A DNA stretch of 64,000 bases from Alopecurus myosuroides (lineage: Eukaryota; Streptophyta; Magnoliopsida; Poales; Poaceae): the NCBI GenBank assembly GCA_028641055.1, contig CM054059.1, forward strand, positions 432,268,332-432,332,331, read 5' to 3'. How positions within the stretch are numbered: position 1 is the first letter of the stretch; each line of letters starts with the position of its first letter. Of the stretch, positions 10,765 to 19,840 are shown one piece after another. The notes under the pieces were generated by a model. It made no database searches, had not been told where the DNA came from, and worked only from the letters and a program-made list of their open reading frames with translations. Both the position numbers and the translations under genes were made by a program.

Positions 10765-10794
10765 CCCCGCAGCAACGCGCGGGGTATCATCTAG
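10765..10794 (+). other. Helitron 3' terminal hairpin and CTAG end
   Basis: Stem CCCCGC (10765-10770) pairs with GCGGGG (10779-10784) around an 8-base loop. A GATA/TATC extension lies outside the stem. CTAG ends the element at 10794, six bases after the hairpin, followed by host T. The duplicated copy ends at 39293. Confidence 0.8.
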
Positions 10795-10908
10795 TTATAG
10801 ATACGTTTTGGACGTATCAATCATACCCTTGAAGACCGAAAGCGGGGATTACCCTCCCGCACAAGGGTTGTAGATGAAGACGGTGAAGACGACCTCAATG
10901 TCGAGGAG
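10795..10908 (-). mobile_element. H1 LTR tip and a short spacer to H2
   Basis: Bases 10795-10819 are the 5' tip of the H1 LTR on the minus strand (TGATACGTCC...). The next 89 bases up to the H2 LTR (10820-10908) are not LTR sequence. They may be H1 internal DNA or the host site between the elements. The last five, AGGAG, would be the TSD of H2 on this side. Confidence 0.5.
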
Positions 10909-11726
10909 TGATATCCCACAAGTATATAGGGGATCCTGCATAGTCTTTTCGATAAGTAAGAGTGTCGAACCCAACGAGGAGCTAAAGGTAGGATAAATGT
11001 TCTCTCAAGTTCTATCAACCACTGATACAACTCTACGCACACTAACCATTTACTTTATCTAGGAAATAATAGTAGAGTAATAATACAGGTATGAGAGATA
11101 GTTTTGCAAGATAATAAATAACGGAGAGTAAATGTTAGTGCTGCAGAAATAAAATATACTAAGTAACCATAAACTAACAGTACCATGAGTGTGGAAAAGT
11201 GGTGGTAATTGTGATGGATTTTTCCATGATCAAATAGTCAAATACAAGGTTGATATTCCTCTTTAATGTGGGAGCGGAAAAGCTAACAAGCTCTCACTAT
11301 CCAATGATTGGAATTACTTATGATTTGAACTCTAGCAAACATCCGTAACTACTAGAAAATATATTAAGGTAAAAATACCCAACCATAGCATTAAGATCAA
11401 AAGATCCTCTTTATCCCATATGCTTTAATCACTAGATTGGGGCTCATGTTTCTGTCACTCAAGTAACCCTCCCTCTAACTTTCTCCACATACTACAAACC
11501 CTAATATATGATCCATGCGTGCATAAACATATGATGGGCATCATAGGACTGTTAAAAATTCAATACATAGCTCAAACCATCCATAGAGATTCAACAATCA
11601 ATCATATGAAAAAATGGAACTACACAATAGATCATCTGGAAATAATTTAGAACGCCAAACACCATGTTTACAAAGGGAGGTACATAGGTGTGTGGGAGGA
11701 TGAACCATTGTATACAAGGAGGAATT

Positions 11727-12998
11727 TTAAAGTGCACTATGGTCAACTAGAGGGGGGTGAATAGGTTGACTACCAATTTTTCTTTTTCTTTTCCTTTTAG
11801 TGGGGCTAAGCAAGATAAGATAAGGTTCTCTAAATGTAAAGCGAAAGGTAATAAGATAAACCCCAAGTGTAAACAATGAGACAAGGATATGATTCCCGTA
11901 GTTCCTTCTCAAAGACAAGTACGTCTACGTTGGAGAGGTGGGTACCCACCTAGGCACTCCCCAATAGCACGGTTTGGCACACCTTGTTCTCCTTGAGCTT
12001 CTCCGGTGAGGGAGATTCTCGTTTCCACTATGAGGTCGACTTGAAGGCGTTGACCAAACCTTTACAAGAGCTCAAGGTCACTCCACAAGATGGATGGAGG
12101 CTCTCAAGCAATCCGTAGCTTCTTGCAACAAGGTGGAAGCTACAAGCACAAGATCTACTAAGATTTCTAGGCCTTGAGTAGGATTCTAGATCTACTAGGT
12201 TGTGGTGGATGGATTTAAATTCCTTTGGTGGAAGTGTGGATCTAGGCCTCCTCTAGCTCTCCACCAAGTATGGGAATGATTGGGTGGACGGAGAGAGAGA
12301 TCTAGGTGGGTGAAGCTTTCATTAATGGCTAGGAGAGAGAGTGGAAAAAGCTTAGCATTTATGAGGAAGGGGAAGGGGTATTTATAACCCTTCCCACAAA
12401 GTGGCAGTGGCAGTCCTTGATGCACCGGAGGCTCCGGTGGGCTTCTTTTAGTTGTGCAGCAGCGCATCACAAAAGTTATCCTTTGGAGGGCCAAGGGGCG
12501 GAGGCCCCGGTGGAAAGTGCGGAGGCTCCGGTGGATCCTCCGCTCTTATCCAACAGAGCAAGCTTTTGGCGGAGCCCCCACCGGATGCCAATTGTTCAAA
12601 GGGCCAGGTTGGAGGCCACCGGAGCTCCACCGGAGGCGCACCGGATGCCCATCGTTCAAGGGACCTGGTTGGAGGCAGGCGAGGCTCCGGTGGAAAGGGC
12701 AGAGGCTCCGCCCACCAGAGCTCCACCGGAGCTTCCGCCCTGGTCTCCGCTCATATACACCAGAGGGAGGTTTGGGCGGACCCTGCACCGGACCCGCACC
12801 GGGGCCTGGGGCGGAGCCTATGCTCCATGCAAGAACTGCTTCCCAGTTTTCTTTCTCCTAGCTCTTTTCATTTTAACCAAACACACAACCCATAGAATTA
12901 GTGAACTTGATGAACCTGGGCATTTTCATATATCAAACAAACATTAGATCAAATAGGTATGTTGTCATATAATTATCAAAACAGACGATGATCTTTCT
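11727..12998 (-). repeat. 3' LTR of the SIRE-like element, copy 1
   Basis: 1,272 bp. Compared with the 5' LTR (31297-32735) it lacks about 50 bases near 11834 and several GC-rich repeat units. Its tips are altered: plus strand starts TTAAAGTGC where the other LTR has TGAAAGTGC, and ends CTTTCT instead of CTTTCA. A TATAAATA box lies on the minus strand near 12379-12386. Confidence 0.88.
12420..12830. repeat. GC-rich palindromic minisatellite in the LTR
   Basis: Irregular repeats built on ACCGGAGGCTCCGGTGG, which is nearly its own reverse complement, alternate with GGAGCCTCCGC-type units in both orientations. Long overlapping ORFs in several frames on both strands come from this repeat and are not genes. 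The duplicated copy has one additional 21-base unit near 40939-40959. Confidence 0.85.
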
Positions 12999-13012
12999 TT
13001 CTCCCCCTTTTT
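12999..13012 (-). other. Polypurine tract of the SIRE-like element
   Basis: The minus strand reads AAAAAGGGGGAGAA directly before the 3' LTR, a standard PPT composition and position. Confidence 0.8.
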
Positions 13013-13403
13013 GGTAATTGATGACAACATCCCTATTTGCATAATAGAAAACACAACATGAACGGAGCTCCCCCTAAAGGTATGCTCCCTTCATGTTGGG
13101 AGAATTTAGGCATGATGTATGTATGAGCAATATGAATAAAAGGGAGCACACATCACATAATATAATAGGATATGAGGTTCATAATGCATAATAATACGAG
13201 GTTCACGACATATACGAATAATGTAAACAAACCGAAGTCCCAAATGACCAAATAAAACACCAAACTCCCTCAAGAAAAGGAAAGATGCAAATCGAAGTTG
13301 CTTGAGGGAGAAACCATGCAAATACCCGCTCCTAATATATAGCTCTCCCCCTTTGGCATCAAGATACCAAAAGAGGGAGAAAACGATGCTAACGCCCCGA
13401 AGA

Positions 13404-15215
13404 TCACTCGGAGGAGATGTCCATGTTCGGAGAGGGGGCGCGGCGATGAGAACTAGTAGCTTCTTCTCCTTCTTCCTCAAACCACTCAATCAAGTTGCCC
13501 TTGGAGTCTTTGGCCTGCCACTTGTCCCAGTTGGTGATGCTAGGAAGAACCGGGGAATCCACGGATTCACCACTATCACGAAGAAGCTGACGAGCGGCCT
13601 GTGCTTTGTTGCGGTTCTTGAGCTCCTTATCATAGTGGGCTTCCCATTGACGCTTCTCGATCTTCTTTTTCAACCGGAACACCTTCTTGAGGGCCCTCGC
13701 CATCCATTTGAAAGCATTGTTAGAAGGAGGAGGGCGAGATGGACCGGCTCCTTCTTCTTATTCCTCATCAACAATAACACGAGGCTTGGCCTTGTGCCGG
13801 CGAGGAGCAGGAGTGGGGTGTTCAGGGGGCTCGGTGTGGTCCTTGATGAGGAGTCTCCTTTCCATGTGAGGGATCCAATTATCATCCTCAAATGGTTCAT
13901 CCGGAAACCTGTCATTCCACACATGTAAGATGATCTTCATGATGAAGGGCCCAAACCAAGCATTCTTGCGGTTGATCACGACGTGCCATAGCTCATTCCA
14001 AATGTAATCAAGCACATCGAGCTTGCGAGGGGAGTCGGTGAGCCGCTGTTGGTGAGTGAGAAGCATGAGATTCTTCAAGAAGCCCTGGATTTCATCCACA
14101 TTCCCCGCCTTTGGGTTGATAGTCTCTCTATAGATGCGCATCATGATATAATAGGTGGGGTAGAGACCCTTGAAAAACCCAACGGTGAACTTCTTCCAGT
14201 GATAGAGTGGGGTGAGTTGATCCTTGGGAAGGGATGGAGTGTTGATGACGTGAACCCGGAACCATCCATTGGCAAACTCCTCACTATCAGCAAATGGTCC
14301 AAAGTCCGGGTACCCTCCAAGAATGATGCCAACGTCAGACCACTTGATGTCAAGCTTTCTCCCCTGTGTCATCCAAGTAAGATTACACTCGGTCTCATTG
14401 GAGAGATGAACGGTGGCCAAGAACTGACAGACAAGGTCTTCATCGTAGTCTTGTTGAAGACTAATAATGGGACCAATTCCAAACCTCTCAATGAGCTCAA
14501 GAGCCTCCCCAAAGTAATAGGGGTTCCTTTCCAGATGCCCAAAGTTGATGGCATGTTGAAGGGAAATGTTGTCCTTTGGCTTCCTCATCAAGATCTCATG
14601 ATATAGTTCCCCTTGCAAGACAGTGTGGAAGCAGGCATCCTTACCCCGGAATTGTGGCATCAAACGCTCACATGCGATCACATAGGGGTTTTCGCGACGT
14701 TCCTTCAGAAAATCCGCCTCAGACATCTTGGAAGCGGTCTTTGTCGTGTTCTTGTGAGGCAATTTCTTCTCGGTAGCCGGGAACCTCTTCCGCTTGGGTT
14801 GCGCATTGTCAAGTTCTTCTTCGATCTCATCAACTTGAGGAGTCTTGCGACGACCCGTACTCTTGTAACGAACCCCCTTTCCTTTGGAACCGGAAGCATC
14901 TAAGAAAGAAAGAGCAAGGATGGCATGAAGAGAAGGTAATTCTGAAGTTGATAAATACGCACAAATTGAAGAAACAAAGATACACATGGTGTTAGGGTTG
15001 AATAACTAGGGTTAGGGCATATGAATCTTCTCTACAACCGTAACGATTCAATCCTAACACACATTATCTAGGTTGCTAGGGTTTGTACTCGAGAACTTAT
15101 ACTCCTAAAACTTCAAATCCACACATCTAGAGGACAAGAACATGAACTCCTATGCATCCCCATCCATCAACTAGATGAGAGAGAGAGAGAGAGAGCACAT
15201 ACCCGCATCATCCAT
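13404..15215 (-). pseudogene. Env-position ORF of the SIRE-like element, with a predicted intron and one internal stop
   Basis: Lies between RNase H and the 3' LTR, on the same strand as pol. The long frame from 14987 begins with intron-like sequence. A better model starts at the ATG at 15215-15213, has a donor GTATGT at 15202, an acceptor TTTCTTTCTTAG ending at 14900, and continues in phase from 14899. A TAA at 13758-13760 interrupts it after 384 codons; the same frame then stays open for 117 more codons to 13404, with a strongly basic helical stretch (ARALKKVFRLKKKIEKRQW). The central part (GELYHEILMRKP, WSDVGIILGGYPDFGP, WNELWHVVINRKNAWFGP) resembles the plant-specific 'putative plant transposon protein' domain found after pol in such elements. 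I see no clear signal peptide or transmembrane helices, so a viral-envelope role is not supported. Confidence 0.7.
14900..15202 (-). other. Predicted 303-base intron of the env-position ORF
   Basis: The donor GTATGT follows GCGG; the acceptor is a pyrimidine tract ending TTAG. The splice keeps the reading frame. A GA/CT microsatellite of about 20 bases (15177-15195) lies just inside the donor, giving the intron a CT-rich start on the minus strand. Both sites are identical in copy 2 (43420-43722). Confidence 0.6.
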
Positions 15216-15409
15216 GGTGAAAAGGAAGGAGAAAGAAGAGCCCGGGGTGGTCCAAGGCAAGGAGGAGGTCTCCCGGCGGTGGAGCACCCAAATCCGGCGG
15301 CGGTTGGCTTGGGGGCAGCGGCGGTTGAGAGGAGGAAGAAGGAGGGCGAGTGGGGGGAAAATGAGATTGGATCTCATTGACCCCGGCTCGCCCTAGGTCT
15401 TATCCCGAA

Positions 15410-15640
15410 AAACTGCCACAAGCGGAGCCTCCGGTGGTTTCACCGGAGCCTCCGCTCCCCGCCCAGCGGAGCCTCCGGTGGTTTCACCGGAGCCTCCTCC
15501 CCTTGTCCACAAAAACAAACCAAATTTGGCCCGCTGAGCAATTATGCGCCAGCGGAGCCTCCGGTGGAGTTCCCGTGGGCAGGGGCAGCAGAGCCCCGGT
15601 GGTTTCACCGGAGCCTCCGCCCAGCCAAGTTTTTGCACAC
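15410..15640. repeat. Second array of the palindromic GC repeat, upstream of the env-position ORF
   Basis: Five or so units of GCGGAGCCTCCGGTGG and TTTCACCGGAGCCTCC, the same motif as in the LTR minisatellite. On the minus strand this array lies 200-400 bases upstream of the env-position start codon. It may mark an LTR-derived leader or promoter for that ORF. No TATA box is obvious here. Confidence 0.75.
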
Positions 15641-16076
15641 CAAGATTGTAAAAACAAGAGCATTACAATTGGAATATTGTTTTGGGCAGAGGGGGCTTGG
15701 GTTGGAAAATAGTCACTGATATACGAGAGATTACTCGGAGGGGTTCGCAAGAAGCACAAAGAGGTGGAAAACCGAACCCGTACGAGTTATCAAGGAAAAT
15801 ATATGATATGCGAGAAAGATCCAAAACATACCAAAGGTCGGTGGCCGAAGCCACCATGTTGAGTGTGTACTTTGGCACCGTGAAGATATATCTTGGGTCC
15901 AAAAATACTACTCACAATTAAGCACAATAAGTCACAAATTGACTAGATATGCAATGATTAATTGATTTTCGCATGATAAGAGGAGTGCATACTCATTAGT
16001 TGAGTAGCGCTCCCCCTATTTCCATGCCTACATCTAAACCTAATAGCATGCATAATGAAGGTACATATGCAAGGTT
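15641..16076. other. Gene-free interval between RNase H and the env-position unit
   Basis: About 430 bases with no convincing ORF or structural feature on either strand. It is probably the pol 3' region or leader sequence of the downstream ORF. Confidence 0.5.
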
Positions 16077-17774
16077 TCAAGTGAAGTTGGAAGAATCGAT
16101 GACATTTAGTTCATTCCTCAAAGCTCGAAATCGTGGTTCATCAAGGGCCTTCGTGAAGATATCAGCAAGTTGATCCTTAGTGGGGACATATGAGAGATCA
16201 ATATCACCTTTCTCAACATGATCCCGAATGAAATGATGACGGATCTCAATGTGCTTCGTCTTGGAGTGAAGAACTGGGTTGTAGGCGATCTTGATATCAC
16301 TCTCATTATCACAAATAAGAGGCACCTTGTCAAAATGAATACCATAATCCTTCAAGGTTTTCCTCATCCATAGCAATTGGGCACAACAACTTGCCTCGGA
16401 GATATACTCGGCCTCGGTGGTGGAGAGAGCAATGCAATTTTGCTTCTTTGAAGACCAACATCCCAAGGAGCGGCCAAGGAATTGACAACCCCCGGATGTG
16501 GACTTCCTATCCGTCTTCTCTCCCGCATAATCCGCATCCGAATATCCAATGAGTTGAAAGCTTGAACCTGTGGGGTACCAAAGACCAAAGTTTGGGGTAT
16601 GAACTAAGTATCGAAAGATTCGTTTCACAGCTTCCAAATGACTTTTCCTACGAGAGGCTTGAAACCTTGCACATTTACCTACGCTATACATGATATCGGG
16701 TCGAGATGCACAAAGGTAGAGCAAATATCCAATCATGGAGCGGTATACCTTTTGATCTACCTCTTTACCGTTGGGGTCGGGTTTCAAGTCGGTGGTCGTG
16801 GACATAGGAGTGTTCATAGGTTTGACATCATTCATATTAAATCTCTTGAGCATGTCTTGAGTGTATTTGGCTTGTTTGATGAAGGTTCCTTCATGATATT
16901 GATTCACTTCAAATCCAAGAAAGAATTCCAACTCTCCCATCATAGACATTTCGAACCTATCGGTCATAAGCTTGCAAAACTCCTCATTGAACAAAGTGTT
17001 AGTAGACCCACAAATGATGTCATCCACATAGAGTTGGCATATGAACAAGTCACCTCCAACCGTCTTGGTAAAGAGGGCTGGATCGATTAAACCAACATTA
17101 AACCCACGATCTACTAGAAACTATTTAAGGTGCTCGTACCACGCACGTGGAGCTTGTTTAAGTCCATAGAGCGCCTTATCGAGTTTATAGACATGATCGG
17201 GGTGGTTGGGATCCTCGAAACCCGGAGGTTGCTTGACATATACTAACTCATTAATAGGACCATTAAGGAAAGCACTCTTAACATCCATTTTTTGTAACTT
17301 GAAATTATGATGAGATGCATAAGCAAGTAAGATGCGAATAGATTCAAGGCGAGCTACAGGGGCAAAGGTTCCACCGAAATCGATACCTTCGACTTGAGAA
17401 AAACCTTGGGCCACCAATCTTGCCTTGTTGCGAATGACAATGCCATCTTTGTCTTGTTTGTTCTTGAACACCCATTTGGTTCCAATGACATTTTTGCAAT
17501 CCTTGGGTCTTGGCAAAAATTTCCACACTTTGTTGTGCTCGAAGTTATTGAGTTCATCATGCATGACTTCAAGCCAATCTTGATCTTCGAGTGCTTCATA
17601 GAGCTTCTTCGGTTCAATGAAAGAGACAAAAGCATGAGCCTTGCTAAAATACGCCAATTGCCTTCTAGTGACCACTCTTCCACGAACTTGCCCAAGAATC
17701 TTGTCCTCCGTATGACCCGCTCGTTCAAGATTCTCTAGCCTTATCTTTGCTCTTCGTGCTAGTATCTCCTCCAA
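16077..17774 (-). pseudogene. pol: Reverse transcriptase and RNase H of the SIRE-like element, copy 1 (nonsense mutation)
   Basis: Read through, this is the same 565-codon frame as in copy 2. RT motifs include [30 protein letters not shown] and [10 protein letters not shown] (catalytic YVDD). RNase H motifs include [29 protein letters not shown] and [16 protein letters not shown] at 17121-17123 truncates the RT after 217 codons, just after the [13 protein letters not shown] stretch and before YVDD; copy 2 has GAG (Glu) there (45641-45643). The remaining 323-codon frame restarts at 17048. The mutation therefore arose after the duplication. Confidence 0.9.
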
Positions 17775-18181
17775 AGATTCTTTGGAATAGATTGAGAATC
17801 ACCTTCTTCATCGGAGACATGTCCATCTTCATTTTATCCTTGATCAATAATGGGTGATGAATCACCACTAGGTTGAGCACTCTCAACAATGATGGAATCT
17901 TGATCATGATTAAGATGAGTTGCTTGGCCTTGGTCATTACCTTGGTCTTGATGGTTAGCTTGAGGGCTTGGTGCATCTTGTTGAGTAGCTTGATTATCAA
18001 TGGGTGTAGTCAATGGCTCCACTTGAGTGGGGCATAGTCCTTCTCCCTCCGTCATCCGGTAACCCTCAATGGGGATTATTTCACCAATCCCCATTCTTCT
18101 TATGACGAGGGGAGGAATTGCATCTCCTACAACACCATGATCTATACGCCCCCCTTGGGAGCCGTTATCCTCATCAAACAC
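17775..18181 (-). pseudogene. pol: Integrase-RT linker of the SIRE-like pol, copy 1
   Basis: Gln/His/Asp-rich linker coding sequence (for example QATQQDAPSPQANHQDQG) between the integrase core and RT. A stop at 17834 and a change of frame before the RT are present in both copies. Bases 18177-18181 (AACAC) are the left target duplication of the long-LTR insertion, which cuts pol here. Confidence 0.8.
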
Positions 18182-19046
18182 TGTAACACCTGTGGTGTTA
18201 CCTGTTTGTTTTGGTTGCATCATATGCATCACATTGCATTGCATCATGTTTGCATCAACTGAAAATTTCAAAACAATTTAAACTTTTCACACTTGCTCAA
18301 AATTCCCAATTTCAAACTTGCAACTAAAACCCCTAAATTGTTTTTCCACTGGTTGATTTTGTTTTAATCACTTGTCTGTTACAATCTTTCAAATAAAGAA
18401 TTGCAAATCCAAAAACCTCTTTTGTTTCCAAACAATCCATTATAACCCATCTATTAAATTGTTGCTTAATTCAATTACTCAATTAATCTTTTATTTCCAA
18501 GTCTTTCTCTAAACTCAAAACAAGTCTCAAGTTATCAATCCTTTTGAATCCATGATGTTCAACACATTTTGGTATTCTTCAAACCTTCTAAAACCCTAGG
18601 GGTAACCCTATTTCTATGCATGTTTTTATTAATGTTCCATTAATATCCAAATCCCTCTATTATGATTTCAAACACAAACTTCTATTTTAAAATTTAATTT
18701 TTGAAAACCAAAGTTGGAATGTGGTTTCTATTTGACTAAGAAGCTTAACCAAATTTTTCTGTAATTTTTCTTGACCAAAACCTTAACAGTTTTCTCTAAA
18801 AACCAAACTACAAAAAAAAAATAATAATAAAACAGAAAAGAATAAAAACTAACTAACCTAGCGCGCGCGCAGCAGCTAAGCAAAGGCCCAGCCCACCTAA
18901 GCCTACGCGCGCGCGACCCAACCCAGCAGCGCAACTTACCCCTTCGCGCTGCGCCGAGATTCGTGCGGGGTCTTCGTCTAGGAGTACGGCAGCGCATCGC
19001 GCCGCGCCACCGCACCCCCCTGGCGACTCCGGCGGCCACCAGGCGC

Positions 19047-19054
19047 CTATAAGG
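19047..19054 (+). promoter_or_regulatory. TATA box of the 5' long LTR
   Basis: CTATAAGG lies in a GC-rich context in the CpG-rich zone. The start of transcription would fall about 30 bases downstream, near 19080. The same box is at 23865-23872 in the 3' LTR. Confidence 0.5.
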
Positions 19055-19799
19055 ACCCCCAGGTCTCCGCGCGGAAGCCCTAGCCCCTAGGTCTCTCCCT
19101 TCCCTCGAGGCCGCCGTCTTTTCTCCCCCTAGTGACTACCTCTCGTCTCTGCAACTCTCGCCGGAGAAACCTTCCTCTGTACCTCGTCGAGCAACGAGGC
19201 CTCCGTCCGCCACCACACCCATCCAAGCCCAGAAATCAAACCCTCTCACCTTCCTCTCTCTGTTGGACACGCCAACTGCCCCGGAGACGCCCGCAATCGC
19301 CGCCGCCATCCACTCCGACGCCGCCGGCAATTTCTGCCCCGAAACTGAACCTGAGGACGCCGCCGCCGTTGCGGTCCATCTCCTTCCGAGCTGGCCACGG
19401 GTATCGCCTCGCCGCGACGCCCTGGAGCCTCTGGACACCCCCGCTGAGGTCGACGCCGCCTGGATCCCCGCCGTCGAGCCTGTCTCTGACACCTCGCCGA
19501 CGGGAGCGTCTTCGTCGCGCCTCTGCTCGACGACTAGCGGTGGTAAGCTCACCATATCCTACTACCTCCCCCTCCGTTTGCATCCAGCACACGTGCACGC
19601 GTCCATCACCCTGCACCCTCCTAGCTCTCAGCACCCCAGCCACCGCAGCACCCCGTCGCTCGCCGTCGAAGTTCTCTGACGAGGTTCAGTGCTGCTCGTG
19701 TAAAATTCAGTTAAGGTGCAGGTCTGAATCATATCCTGGCTGCGCCCTTGTTTCTGTCAAACGAATCGAGCCACCGCAGTGGCAGTAACCCTGTTCGCG

Positions 19800-19840
19800 C
19801 AAGGATTTGGTCACGGGTTCGATACCCCGCAAAGCACCCA
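19800..19840 (+). other. tRNA 3'-half-like segment with a pol III B-box-like motif
   Basis: GGTTCGATACC (19816-19826) differs by one base from the pol III B box GGTTCGANTCC. It sits in an arm-like CGGG...CCCG context preceded by GGTCA, like the variable loop and T arm of a tRNA. No matching 5' half or clear A box is present, so this is not a tRNA gene. It recurs in the 3' LTR near 24634-24644. Confidence 0.4.

Larger units (their letters stand above)
1042..10794 (+). mobile_element. Non-autonomous Helitron, interrupted by a Copia element
   Basis: The 5' end is TCTATAATC after a host A (1041). The 3' end is a GC-rich hairpin followed six bases later by CTAG and a host T (10795). This is the Helitron signature: TC start, hairpin plus CTRR end, insertion between A and T with no target duplication. 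The host H1 LTR reads continuously across 1041/10795, as seen by comparison with the H2 LTR at 33350-33391, so these two points bound one insertion. Removing the Copia element and its TSD copy leaves about 4.07 kb. No Rep/helicase ORF is present. It carries an F-box fragment, a Stowaway MITE and a second Helitron-like 3' end at 2825. Confidence 0.75.

Noticed and set aside
12417..12947. Several 135-176 codon ORFs on both strands, and longer ones at 31902-32684 and 51282-52064
   Set aside because: They are translations of the palindromic GC repeat in the LTR, open in many frames at once.
13302..14606. Plus-strand ORFs of 208 and 185 codons (13302-13928, 14049-14606)
   Set aside because: They are antisense to the env-position ORF, which has the better coding character, splice context and orientation matching pol.
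15177..15195. GA microsatellite as a GAGA-type promoter element
   Set aside because: It falls within the predicted intron near the donor, and is a simple repeat of equal length in both copies.
13404..15215. A true viral envelope glycoprotein
   Set aside because: Only the position matches. No signal peptide, transmembrane helix or glycoprotein-like cysteine pattern was seen, and the sequence resembles a plant transposon-associated domain.
16638..17738. Plus-strand ORFs of 114-150 codons across the RT region
   Set aside because: Antisense shadows of the RT and RNase H frames, which carry recognisable catalytic motifs.
19132..19788. 218-codon Pro/Ser/Arg-rich ORF, repeated at 23950-24606
   Set aside because: It lies within an LTR and recurs only because the LTR is present twice. 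ORFs of similar size overlap it in other frames on both strands, as expected from GC-rich DNA, and no domain is visible.
19800..19840. A tRNA gene
   Set aside because: Only a T-arm and B-box-like segment is present; no acceptor pairing, D arm or anticodon arm.
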